64,000 bases of DNA from Druceiella hillmani (Eukaryota > Arthropoda > Insecta > Lepidoptera > Hepialidae), in assembly GCA_039881145.1 (NCBI GenBank), contig JAYKKI010000127.1, forward strand, positions 3,723,501-3,787,500, given 5' to 3'. The position numbers and the translations under genes were made by a program. Shown here piece after piece: positions 13,190 through 23,599 of the stretch. The notes beneath the pieces are model-generated. The model was not told the origin of the DNA and did not search any database. It was given only the letters and a program-made list of their open reading frames with translations. The first letter of the stretch is position 1; each line of letters starts with the position of its first letter.

Positions 13190-13870
13190 TACCTCAGCTG
13201 TTCATATGTAGCATCTGAGGCGTACAGCTATAACGCGCGTATGCGTGACACTATCTTATTCAGTGGCTTTTTATGGTCGTGTATACGTCGCTCTCTTTTG
13301 CTCCATTTCCGTGGCGTCAATATATAGTTGTCTTTCTATTTCTTTACGTCATATCTTCTCTTTCATGTAACAAAATGTGCGTAAATGTGACGGGACCTTC
13401 AAATTTTACTCTCAATTCTCGTCCACCTATCGTTATCGAATCGCCACCTAAGAAATTTCATTTAAAAAAATAACTGTAATTGATAATGATTTTCTAACAA
13501 ATTCCTACACAAAAAATAATAGTATAATCGGACCATATCTACGCACGCTAGTAGACGTATTGCAGTATATAAACTAATTTAATGAGAGCAAACTACATTC
13601 AGAAGTCGCTTTTTACACGACTTATGCTTACCGGGCTTAAAAATACTTGGCTCATATAAGTTGGCCTACCGCCATCCATATTGTGTACAGGTTGACCTGT
13701 TTCTCAGTTCGTTGGCGACGTCAAGAACACGATCGTCGAGCCTCCGTATTGTCGGCAACTACTAATTCACGACTCCTAGTCCGCCCACATTGTTGTACGC
13801 GAGTGATTTATTGTACTTTTCCTTATCGTTTGTGCGTACACTTGACGGTTGCTTCACACTTAAATTAGAA
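13190..13870. promoter_or_regulatory. GC/CpG-richer non-coding blocks, possible regulatory DNA
   Basis: Two patches, 13190-13330 and 13640-13870, stand above the AT-rich background. The second has TATAAG near 13655 and TTCTCAGTTCG (initiator-like) at 13701, but the spacing is longer than a normal TATA-to-start distance and no DPE follows. Open frames here (66 and 73 codons) have no recognisable motifs. A cis-regulatory or 5' untranslated role is possible but weak. Confidence 0.2.
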
Positions 13871-14104
13871 GGGAATTAGATACGTTTATTAAATGTTAAA
13901 TTATTTATCGAGAAAATACATCTAAATTATCTTGCGCGGCTTGTACTTAATAAATGTTTCGAGGCGACAATTCGTCACGGTTGACTAAATTTCCAACACA
14001 AATAATGATTTTATCAGACGGATCCTTCATAACATTGGTGCAAGAAAAATGTACAATTTATACACTATTTACTGACTCATATCTAAAACTGTTTTTACAC
14101 ATGT

Positions 14105-14410
14105 ACACTGTGTCCGTGAATAGTGTCGGACGAAGAAAGACGCTATTCGTTTGCTATAAAGGAACCCAATACTGGCCTGGAGCGCAGTGCTTACCTGGAC
14201 AGCTAGTTGTCTTCGCAGCTGTTCGCGGGTTGCTCCCCTGAGGAGCGCTAAATAATGTGAGCAAGTGTCGTGCATACGAAAAAGATGATATGAATATTAT
14301 TTTTAATGTTGAAAAAGTCATCTCTTAAATTTTATTTTAACGACAATGAACTATTTTTCAGTCAACGAATAACATTTTTTTTGTCTGACCCTTATTCCCG
14401 GACACCGTGT
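14105..14410 (+). mobile_element. MITE-like element with ~27-bp terminal inverted repeats, copy 1
   Basis: The left end reads ACACTGTGTCCGTGAATA then GTGTCGGAC; the right end, reverse complemented, reads ACACGGTGTCCGGGAATAAG then GGTCAGAC. These are imperfect 27-28 bp terminal inverted repeats enclosing about 306 bp. The interior carries CTTCGCAGCTGTTCGCGGG and AATAATGTGAGCAAGTGTCG, both found again in the other copies. No transposase is encoded, so it is non-autonomous. The 95-codon frame spanning the left end is not a gene. Confidence 0.65.
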
Positions 14411-14504
14411 ATATACATTTTATGTGAGCGACCCTCAATACACTAAATTTTTTTAAAATTAAATATCACATTTACATCGGCTTATCCATAAAAGAAAGAA
14501 ATAT

Positions 14505-14779
14505 CTTGTCACTGCTCGGGGGAATAATCCGCGAACATCTGTTAAGACTTCGCCACTACGGGTAAACCCTCCGGGCAAGTATTGGGTGCGTTAAAACGAG
14601 TTATGTATAATATTTTTTGCACTCAATTAGAAAAAGGGCGTATTTCACGTTTTTGTCAACAACAATTTATTCCAAATAGCGTCATTTTTTGTCCGACATC
14701 CTGGTAACGCAGTAAAGAGGAAAATTTTGTTAGTTTTTAGGGATTCACACAAAGATTAGAACTACTAATAGGCTACGTA

Positions 14780-14833
<54 letters not shown>

Positions 14834-14862
14834 GTGTATATATATATATATGCATATGTGTA

Positions 14863-14940
<78 letters not shown>

Positions 14941-15262
14941 TACTACATAGCCTATTAGTAGTTGTAGTTTTTGCGTGAATCCCTAAAAACTAACAATTTT
15001 TTTTCTTCTTTACTGCGTATGTACACAGTGTCCGTGAATAAGTGTCGGACAAAGAAAGACGCTATTCATTTGCTATAAAGGAATAAATTGTCCTTGAAAT
15101 AAAACATGAAACACGCCATTTTCTAATTGAATGCAAAAAAATACTACACATAACTCGTTTTAACCTACACATTACTTGCCCGGAGTGCGGTGTTTACCCG
15201 CAGTGGAAATGTCTTCGCAGCTGTTCGCGGGTTTTCCCCCGAGCAGCGCTGAACAATGTACA
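14505..15262. repeat. Large imperfect inverted repeat around an (AT)n core
   Basis: The left arm (about 14505-14783) reverse complemented aligns with the right arm (about 14931-15262). Shared landmarks in order outward from the centre: TACTAC(A/G)TAGCCTATTAGTAG; GTGAATCCCTAAAAACTAAC; TTTACTGCGT; GTCGGACAAA; GGAATAAATTG; TTTCTAATTGA; ATAACTCGTTTTAAC; ACTTGCCCGGAG; GTTCGCGG and CCCCCGAGCAG. Each arm is about 280-330 bp. The right arm carries a fuller copy of the TIR element end than the left. A transcript across it could fold into a long double-stranded RNA. Confidence 0.8.
14781..14934. repeat. (AT)n microsatellite at the centre of the inverted repeat
   Basis: About 150 bp of TA dinucleotides interrupted by CATATGTG motifs, lying exactly between the two arms. 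Confidence 0.95.
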
Positions 15263-15407
15263 CAAGTATCGTATGTACGAAAAAAATGACAAATTATTAT
15301 GAATATTATTCGAATTTTCTGAAAAAGTAAAATTTTAAATTTTATTTTAACGACAATAAATTATTTTTCATTCTTTATCCGGCACTTATCCGCGGATACC
15401 ATATTTA
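15023..15407 (+). mobile_element. MITE-like element, copy 2
   Basis: It starts ACACAGTGTCCGTGAATAAG then TGTCGGACAAAGAAAGACG. It ends CCGGCACTTATCCGCGGATA, whose reverse complement matches the left end with several changes. The interior has the same GTCTTCGCAGCTGTTCGCGG block as copy 1 plus an extra segment of about 80 bp. Its left part doubles as the right arm of the large inverted repeat. Confidence 0.6.
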
Positions 15408-15454
15408 TACAGATATATATACCCGTTAAATATTTTGGAGGTTTCTAACAACAA

Positions 15455-15838
15455 TACCAAAACTTAACGATCATCAAAACCATTCGCTGCCTATATGTAG
15501 ATGATCTTAAATTGACCATGATATCTGACCTGATTTACTGACCCTAGTAATATTGCTACCGCTATTAATTCCTTGGTCAATGTGCACGTAATATACGTCT
15601 CCTAATAAATCCTGCTAAGTTCCAGGCTATTTTCTTTAATTGTATTCATTTTCTTTTTGAGATCAACCAGATGTACATATTCGTATGATCCAGGTGGAGT
15701 TGTCCAGTTTTTTTTTAATTTTGGAAAGCTAGGGGCAAGATCGATCAGTTTCTTAACTGGCAAACAAAGTTGATGATATCATTCATAGAGTCTTCAACAA
15801 AATATACTCTCTAAAATGCAACTAAATACAGACACAAC
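15455..15838 (+). pseudogene. Non-LTR retrotransposon reverse-transcriptase fragment (YVDD box)
   Basis: A degraded sense-strand trace of a reverse transcriptase palm domain. Codons 15494-15505 read YVDD within CLYVDDLKL, the catalytic motif of the family. About 110 nt later the frame gives RLLINPAKFQAIFFN, matching the usual LLLNP.K.QA.. segment that follows the catalytic box in Jockey/CR1-type elements. Further on, NKVDDIIHRVFNKIYSLK fits the helix after the thumb. Several stops and frame changes interrupt it, so it is dead. It abuts the first 161-bp repeat and the R1-like fragment, which are of a different type, so the region is a composite of insertions. Confidence 0.55.
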
Positions 15839-15862
15839 ATTGCGACTGCCTCTACCAGAGTA

Positions 15863-16023
15863 CTCTAACCCTGTTGGGTGGAAGCGCTGCGATTGTAGAT
15901 ACGGGACACTATTAGGGGACTTTCGAAGGTCCCCTTTTTGTATGAGGTGGGTTGTTACGGGTCCCAGGAGGGGCCCTGACTACCCGGGCGGTTATGGTGG
16001 GAATAGTGCCTCTACCAGACTAC
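15863..16023 (+). repeat. 161-bp direct repeat, left copy
   Basis: Nearly identical to 16694-16856. It begins CTCTAACCCTGTTGGGTGGA and ends GCCTCTACCAGACTAC, and contains a 20-bp near-palindrome GGGGACTTTCGAAGGTCCCC. Just before it, GCCTCTACCAGAGTAC (about 15848-15863) looks like the tail of a further unit. Confidence 0.9.
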
Positions 16024-16055
16024 AGACCAGCAAGTAAGACGGGTGGTGCTGAGAT

Positions 16056-16952
16056 AGCAGCGTGCGCTGCTAATGGCGCTGACCAAGGCTTACAGGACCT
16101 GTTCAACGGATGCGTTGCCGGTTTTGGCGAGTCTCCTTCCTGCCGACCTTGTGATCGCAGAACGCGCGGCTAATTTTATCTTGGCTCGAGGCAGGAGTTT
16201 TACTGCGGGTCCGTTGAACTTTGAGTTTTTGGCTAATGAACCCATTGCTAAAAGAAAAAGGCGTATTTCAGAGATCGTCATTGCTCACTGGCAGTCTAGG
16301 TGGTCGTCCCCCGATTCCAAAGGGGAAACGACGAGGTTATTCTTTCCCGAAGTTTCCGAGCGGTTAAGTAAGAACTGGCTCGTTTCGACACGGCGCATTT
16401 CGCGCCAGTCTATTTAGATTTGCCCTTAGAGCTAGCCCGGCATGTACCTGCAGATTTGAAACGCAGGACATGAACCATATTTTATTCCACTGCGGCGAGC
16501 ACGACGATGCGCGTAGAGTTTTATTAGAGAGCATGCGCCGGAATTGTAATAATATAGAATCACGCGTCAACTTAGAATGTGATACCTTTAGTCACCGTGA
16601 CTTGGTTGGGAATGGACCGATCTTTGAATCATTCAGAGCGTTCACCAAAAGCGTTCTTGAAAAAATGGAGGAACTGAATGACTCATTGACAGACTCTAAC
16701 CCTGTTGGGTGGAAGCGCTGCGACTGTAGATACGGGACACTATTAGGGGACTTTCGAAGGTCCCCTTTTTGTATGAGGTGGGTCGTTACGGGTCCCAGGA
16801 GGGGCCCTGAGACTACCCGGGTGGTTATGGCGGGAATAGTGCCTCTACCAGACTACGGAGACGGGGCTATCCTGATATTTCACAGCAATTGTTTAACAAA
16901 CTTTCTTCACTCTTTATATATTCATTACATTTTCAGCCCCAGAAAATTTTAG
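16056..16952 (+). pseudogene. R1-like non-LTR retrotransposon ORF2 C-terminus, frameshifted
   Basis: The first frame (to 16417) gives ALTKAYRTCSTDALPVLA then LLPADLVIAERA and, further on, a W..RW.....G..T..FFP.V..RL pattern. This is the post-RT region typical of R1-type ORF2 proteins, where a conserved AYRT.S..AL.V..G..P.DL block precedes the C-terminal zinc-finger-like region. Around 16385-16395 the frame shifts to one reading FRASLFRFALRASPAC, then CTCRFETQDMNHILFHCGE, which has the C.C....H....C metal-binding pattern. The frame runs on through the 163-bp repeat to a stop at 16950. The frameshift and truncated 5' end show a dead fragment. The clade call is from memory of family motifs. Confidence 0.65.
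16694..16856 (+). repeat. 163-bp direct repeat, right copy
   Basis: This copy follows directly on the R1-like coding fragment, so it is probably that element's 3' end. It differs from the left copy by a few substitutions and a 2-bp GA insertion (CCTGAGACTACCC versus CCTGACTACCC). Finding the same segment upstream suggests two truncated insertions head-to-tail. Confidence 0.9.
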
Positions 16953-17099
16953 TACATCCCTGAGTTTAGGTTGCTACTCAGTGGAATAGAGATTCGTAAA
17001 CCGCGCAGTTTTTAAATTCTTTTAACGTTTTACACCTTAAAAAAATATTACAGTCCCTCTTACCATATAACCAGATTTATAGTCCTTTCCCACCATTGA

Positions 17100-17370
17100 T
17101 ATGATATAGTCCTTTATCACCTGGGATGACATCTTCATCCCTAAACGTAGTACTTCTTTCGATGAGCATTCGTTAACTATTTAAGTTATAAATATTCAAG
17201 TTATAAAATAAACGCAATTTCAACACTAGATTTTACCGTACATTCAAGTATTTAAAACTCATCTGACAATAGATCTCCGAAGACGTTACTCTCCACATTT
17301 CCTTTCCTTTCTCTTTTAGTACTTCTTCTTAATTGTCCTCTCCCACAATCCTGCTCCAAAACGCCATCCG
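17100..17370 (+). mobile_element. Dispersed repeat copy related to 41060-41340
   Basis: Shared landmarks in the same orientation: GTACTTCTTTCGATGAGCAT with GCGCTTCTTTCTATAAGCAT; CATTCGTT; TTTACCGT.CATTC; CATCTGA.AATA; CTTTCC. The copy is diverged and its coding frame is broken. Confidence 0.55.
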
Positions 17371-18741
17371 GCATATCAAACATTTAAATTTTTAAAATTT
17401 TATTTTAATAATTAATTTATCATAATGTTACAAAACATATAGATCACAATATATTCCTACCTTAAAATATTTTAAAACAGCTGAATGGAGAAGATTACTT
17501 TTGTAGAAATGAGTTTACTCAATTTGCATATTCCTCGAATCAAATAAATAAATAGTGAAATAACTAAATGTTAGAAAGAAAATGTTTAATTAGCTCTCAC
17601 TTTGCGAACAATAAATGGCGGCATAACAATACGTCGCTGCAAGTATAGTGTCTGTATGAAAATAAAATCTGTGCATTTAATAAAATTGCAAAAGTAGCAT
17701 GTCCGCGTATTAAAAACATTTCCAAAAAAAACATTTTGGGCATATAATAAAGTAATATAAAAAAGATTGTTTTTTTGAGTTTGTCTGTTTGTTCATTTTT
17801 GACGTATCACGCAAGAATCAGCTAAAGAAATCTGATAAAATGAATTAATGCATTTTTTACGCTTGAGATAATACGTAGCTTTTGTTTTGTTGGAATCAAC
17901 CCGCTAGAAAATAAAAGATGATAATTTGAAATTTATATTCAAGCGCTCTCATTTGAAAGAATTTTATTCTATAATTATTGCAGTTGACGATGGTATAGTT
18001 GCATTAATAATATTTTTCGAAGGTCCACGTAAACATAAACGAAGTTCTTTACTGTAAGTTATACCCGTCGTAATCTTCAATAAATTTAAATACTAATTCT
18101 TAAGACCATTGCGTGATAATTTCAGCATCGAGATAGAACAAAATATAGCGAATTTTGGAGAAACGTGGTTAAAAAGTCGTGTAAAAAATCGTATGAATAT
18201 TGCCTTTCTTAGTTCTGAAATAGGATATTTTCTTAGCTATCCAATAGATTCCACGATAGTTTTCTTGTAAAATTTTAGTTATTTTTGAATAGAATTTCCA
18301 CTTAGTTATTCAATATTCATGGACAATGTTTTTCACAATTCATTTAAAAATAGTTTATAATTTCCCAAAGTTCCTTTTTTCTGTTGCTATCTTTTCCTTC
18401 CCATCCTCTACTCAACTTCTATAACTGATGAAGTCAAGATTTAAGTATTTGCCCTTGCATATTGGTTATCTCCGCTAAAGATTAAGTATCATTAATCGTC
18501 AATACCGAGAAAAATTTGAACCAGTTAAAAGACTCATCTCTAGTATGTCTATTGGTGCACTGAAATCTCAACTTCTTCGTGAAATAGATACATATCCATA
18601 TGTAACGTCATAAGATGCGTTACGAAGAGAAGGAAATATGTTCATGTATGTTTATTGCTACCAAACTCATCGCATCGAAGTAAGTTCCATGCCATCGAAT
18701 AGTTCCTTATTCCGGGCCATTGAGGTCTGACAAGAAAATGC
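17371..18741. other. Non-coding, AT-rich
   Basis: No gene. Around 17755-17830 a GTTTGTCTGTTTGTTC run resembles the start of decayed insect dispersed repeats. Nothing else stands out before the GC-rich island. Confidence 0.45.
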
Positions 18742-18960
18742 ATGGATATTGAGAGGGAGGGCTACCGTAGGGCGGCGCGCGTGTGCGGAGGGCGCGCGCT
18801 CCTAGGGCGGGAGGAACGAGGGGGTGGAGCGCTCGCTCCGAGCACCCGCGCATTCAGTCAGCCGCCGGCCGCCGCGCCAGTCGGACGCGTCACGCGTGCT
18901 CGCGTCTACCCACCACAACGAAACGTGCTCTAGTCAGATAATATTAATGTAGAGAGCGAC
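18742..18960 (+). promoter_or_regulatory. GC-rich candidate core promoter (Inr plus DPE)
   Basis: This abrupt CpG-dense island in AT-rich DNA contains an arthropod initiator TCAGTC at 18854-18859 (A+1 at 18856). At +28 to +32 (18883-18887) stands GGACG, which fits the RGWYV DPE consensus at exactly the required spacing. There is no TATA box upstream, as usual for DPE promoters. An octamer-like ATTTGCAT lies about 110 bp downstream, and a good donor-like AGGTATGT occurs near 19240. Together these suggest the first, untranslated exon of a plus-strand gene, though no coding sequence follows nearby. The 63-codon frame over the island (18742-18933) starts upstream of the initiator and is not credible. 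Confidence 0.5.
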
Positions 18961-21294
18961 ATGCCATTTGCATGATCCAATTATATTGTGTTTATTTTTA
19001 TGTTGTTTAATTATTTTCGAAATGTGTTTTTTTGTTGATTAATATTATGAAGGAGTTGTAACTTTGTAGAGAACCTTTGAGAGATGTGTTCTAGCGAGTG
19101 TTTCGAAAATAAATTATAATAAAAGTAGTTTGAACTTGAAATTGTAATTAAAATATTAACGTGTTATTGAAATAATTATTGTTGAATTTTAGTTTTAATG
19201 GATTTTACGTTTTAATGTTAATATACCTCAAGCTGTTTAGGTATGTAGATTATTTACTGAAATAACATTTAATTAATAACTTTTGATATATATTTTTAAG
19301 ATTTTTTTAAATGGTGTATAATTATTTTCAGCAAGAAATAACTAAATAAAGTGGAGTATTATATATATTTTAAATCTGTAAACGAGTTAATTATGAAGCG
19401 GAAAAATTTGAACCAAATAAATGAAAAAATAATTTAAACCGCACTGAAATAATTTTCACGACGTAACGGTGTGAATCCTTTACAATAAATTGAATTCAGT
19501 CTATTTGTTTAAAAACGATTTGTCTTTAGATGTCACATTATGAGATTGAAAAAACATAATTATTCTTCGTTTTTCATATTAAAAACGATTATTTACTCCA
19601 TAATTTTTTTCTTTTATTCACTGACATACATCACTACTTCTTTTAGTTTGTTGTAATTTTACGGTCGTTCAGCGATGGAATTAAATCAAGTAAGCCTTTC
19701 ATTTTCGAAAGACTTGAATAAAATATAAATAAATAATATATAACATTTTATAAAATTTATAGGAAATTAATAAAAAAATAAAATCTATTTATAACCTGAT
19801 TTAATCATGTGAACACCAAATATTCAATAATAATGAATCACTCTTTAGCAGACTTTCATTTTTATTCTTAAACATTGCTACAATAATTAACAATAATGTG
19901 TAAGCAATAATGTGCAGTTAATATACCGATCCGCTCAACATTTGGACGGAATAAACAAATACGATAAATTAAAACATATCTTCATTCTGAAATTTTTTTT
20001 ATAAACATATTTTTATGCAACCTCCTCTAATTTCACGACAATTTTCTATTTTTATGACATCAATTTCGTTTATAATGTTCCTCAAAAAGTCGTCATTTAT
20101 AAAATTGTCGCACAGCACCTTCAAAATTTTTCAAATAGTTTTCTCAAATAGGGTAGGTATCATTTTTTTATAAACAAATTTTCATAAAATTTTCGCTATT
20201 TTTAATACTATTTCTTAATCTTCTTTAATTTTACTGAGCTACATTTATTTTTGTTATAATTTGTTTTAAAACTAGAAACGAAAAATTGGACTGAAACTTT
20301 AAAACTTGATTCAGACCAAAACGTGTCAATATCATCGTTAGCAAATATCTTATTGAAAGTCTCGTCACTTTCTGATATAAAACGTCCTCTAAAAGAGTTA
20401 AAATTTTGATAGGAATTAGATATAATCGATGAGTTGATCCAAAGACACTACCTAAAATGATCTCTATCTCTAAGCATGAAAATTTGTCACCTTTTTTACA
20501 TGTCTCCATCAACCATATCACAACCATATACAACACAAATAATCGATAATTTAATAAGAGTTCTTACAATTTACTTTTAAACATAACTAAACCTTATAAA
20601 AATGATTAAAATAGTTTTGACTAAAACTACTGGAAAATACTTTAATTATTTCGTTCCAAATTCTTAAAATGAAGTACTGTAAAAAAGACAGCTTTCGCTC
20701 TGCTCTAAAGTATAACGATACTGAGCCCGATCGTGAGCTTTAAAAGATAACACCTCTCTATGGTGATGGAATTTGAGTATCTACAACATTATATCAATAT
20801 TAAGCTAAAATCCATTGATGGATATATTTAAATCTATAAAACGACAACATAGAGATTTCCACTGTTTAATTATTATGTTTGAAGTTAATATAAAATTAAT
20901 TCCATCATTTAATTTCCATATGAATATATAATAATAAAATTAATTCGAGAAACTGCAGAAAACATTTAGTTGATCCTACTATATGAAAATATATTACCAG
21001 TAAATGTTACTCCACGATAAACGTTCTAATCATGATAGAGTGTAATCCTGAATGATCGAACACTGTGCATTCATTAATGATTTTACTATAAGCATATACA
21101 AATCAGCCTATGATCTATAATTGCTCGGATAGTCAGCGTATTGTGATCTGTATTTTCTCTTCTCTACATCAAAATTGCGAACTTGTAGTGTCTAAACGGT
21201 TTACAATCTTTTCCTTGTTTATAATAATCTTTTCTAATTATGGTTCTGCCTTAACATTGTATTTTGGTGATTGTATTATTTCCCAGAATTTTTT
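18961..21294. other. AT-rich stretch downstream of the candidate promoter
   Basis: No coding exon is recognised. If the upstream island is a real start site, the first few hundred bases would be untranslated exon and the rest intron. The 101-codon minus frame at 20231-20536 shows no domain or family similarity that I can see. Confidence 0.4.
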
Positions 21295-21508
21295 TTATTT
21301 TCTCCTTATTAATGGAACAAATTATTTTTTTTCAAATTAAGGCCTTAACACGTATTAAAATCATTAATTGAAAAAAAATTTTATGCCCAAAAAAAATTGT
21401 CTTTTTTTCTTCTTATTAATTGAACAAATTGTTTATTTTCAAATTAAGGCCTTACTTAACACGTATTAAAATCAGTAATTTAAAAAAAATTATATACCCA
21501 AAAAAATT
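21295..21508. repeat. 107-bp tandem duplication
   Basis: CAAATTAAGGCCTTA begins at 21333 and again at 21440. Flanking T-rich and AAAAAAAATT tracts and ACACGTATTAAAATCA repeat in the same order, with a 4-bp insertion and some substitutions in the second unit. Confidence 0.8.
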
Positions 21509-22569
21509 CTATATATCAACGATATTCGGTCTAAATATTCTTTTAATTATTTAACCGTGCTCATTCGGTACTGTGTCGGTTACATCAACCGATAATTAGA
21601 AATGTTTAATTATGCGTCATGAAAAATGTTATTCCGTTATACATCAGTCTCCTTGCTGTGAGAGCAACTATGATTTTTCTACCTACATATCTACAGAAAT
21701 ATGCTATCATTCACTTAAACAGCTATAATAAATATGCAGCATAGCATTGTCCAAATACATCTCACTCTTTTAAATAAAAATTATTATTTTATTAAGTATT
21801 AAATTTTAGTATGTTATCTGCGAAAATGTATACTTTATATAAAATGAATTTACGTAATAAACTTTCAAGAGATGTATTTCTGATATTATTTTGCTTAAAC
21901 TTAAAACTCAAACTTTTAATGCGACAAACATAAATTTAAACTTATTTCTTAATATCCTGAATACCTTCTGATAAGCTGATGTAACTCGTTATTTTAAAAC
22001 TGAATCTGATTCAATGCGATGGTTTAAGAATCAATTTTTTTATTTTTCGAGATATTAGCGTGATTTAGAAAATAACCGTTTTATTATTTATACGCTCCGG
22101 AAAACGTTTCTCCAATAATTCCTAAATAAAGCTTCATCGTGAAGAAATATAGTCATAATGATGCCTCGATTTATTTTTCATATTCTAACCATTAACATAA
22201 AGCAAAGCAATATAAATGATATATTACGTAAAAACTCGATAGTTTACTTAGGTATATTCCTTTAAATCGGTTGTGAATTAAGAAATATCTGATCTATAAA
22301 TCATAATATAAAGGCTTTTTTAAGATCATAAATGTCATTGCCTAATAAAACGATTTTACTTTAAGATCTTAAATAATGATAATATCTGCTTTTTATTTCA
22401 TTTACCTATCATTACCATTTGTTGCCTCTTCCGAAATCGTTTTAAAAAAATTAAAACATTATTTTTATACCTTATTTTACTAAACCAAAATTTTCCTTCG
22501 AATAACGATAAAACACAATTCCCCTGCAATACGCAAAATCTCATAGTTTCCGTAAACCACAGCAAACAA

Positions 22570-22975
22570 AATAATCTAAAAATAAATTAAAAATACGTCA
22601 AAATAATGTAGAAAATTATGAAAATAATATCGGGTTTCAGAAGATGATCACATTTTAAATGTCAAAACAATGAATAAATTAGAAACATTCATATGCTAAA
22701 ATAATGAACACAAGAAAGAACTATGTATTCAAAGCCTACGCCTTTGAATCGGAAAATAAATTAAAACTGCATCGCAATAATGTAGAAAAGTATAAAAATT
22801 ACATCGAATTTCCGAAGATAAATACTTGGAATATTTGAACTTACATTATAAATGTCAAAACAATGAAAAATTAGAAACATTCAACTTGGCTTACTAAAAT
22901 AATGTACACAAAAATGAAACTTTCCTTTTTACTAAAAGAACTATATATTCAAAGCCTACGCCTTTAAAAGTTTTA
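22570..22975. repeat. Diverged ~200-bp tandem duplication
   Basis: Both halves carry, in order, AAATAAATTAAAA, AATAATGTAGAAAA, AAATGTCAAAACAATGA (22658 and 22850), TTAGAAACATTCA and TTCAAAGCCTACGCCTTT. The spacing grows from 192 to 221 bp because of an insertion in the second half. Confidence 0.75.
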
Positions 22976-23398
22976 TGCTTCAAAGCTTTAATATTTACAA
23001 CAGATAGAATTCTGAACATATAGAGACAATTTAAATTTAACTGACTTTAATATGTATCTATACTCGTACTGACTATACTCGTACTGACAGGTAATATATA
23101 TACATGTCAATTTTTTTTAATTCATAGCTCGATAACAGTCTCGCTGAAACCGTTACAACTAGAGCGAGATCTGCAACATTTTCAACACTCGCTTTATAGA
23201 TTAAAGTAATAATTTAAAAACGTTTAAACCATTGTTATAAAACTGAATAGAATTTCTCCATATCGTCTGGATATAAGGGATCCATATACAATACAGGTAA
23301 CCCATATGCAATACACGCGTAACCTATATTTAATATATGTAACTGAACATTTCTGACGATGTAGGATTCGTTGAACATAAGGAAAACGTTTATTTCAT

Positions 23399-23599
23399 AA
23401 TATCGATATTCCACAATTAAATTTAACTACGTGATGCAGTATTACTTCTACTTTGTTTAAGTTCTTTACCACGACCTAGGTTTCGTTAGCAAAGATCTTT
23501 GCTAATAACCTACCTGAAGATGTTGTAATACAACGAAACCTAGATCGTGGTGAAGAATTTCTACAAAATTAACGCCAAATATATTCAATATCGATATTC
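23399..23599 (+). mobile_element. Hammerhead-like fold-back element, copy A, with 13-bp TSD
   Basis: The element body 23412-23586 is flanked by identical 13-bp AATATCGATATTC sequences (23399-23411 and 23587-23599), a clear target-site duplication. The left arm keeps only ACCACGACCTAGGTTTCGTT before an internal deletion. The right arm has a plus-strand core: CTGAAGA 23514-23520, stem II 23522-23534, GAAA 23535-23538. The minimal stem III is damaged (CCTAGA instead of CCTAGG), so this ribozyme-like core is probably inactive. The right tail ends GCCAAATATATTC, as in copy D. Confidence 0.8.

Noticed and set aside
16090..16570. Minus-strand frames over the R1-like fragment
   Set aside because: Antisense shadows of the plus-strand retrotransposon coding sequence.
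18742..18933. 63-codon Arg/Ala/Pro-rich frame over the GC island
   Set aside because: It begins upstream of the candidate start site and its composition follows the GC-rich DNA; the island is better explained as a promoter.
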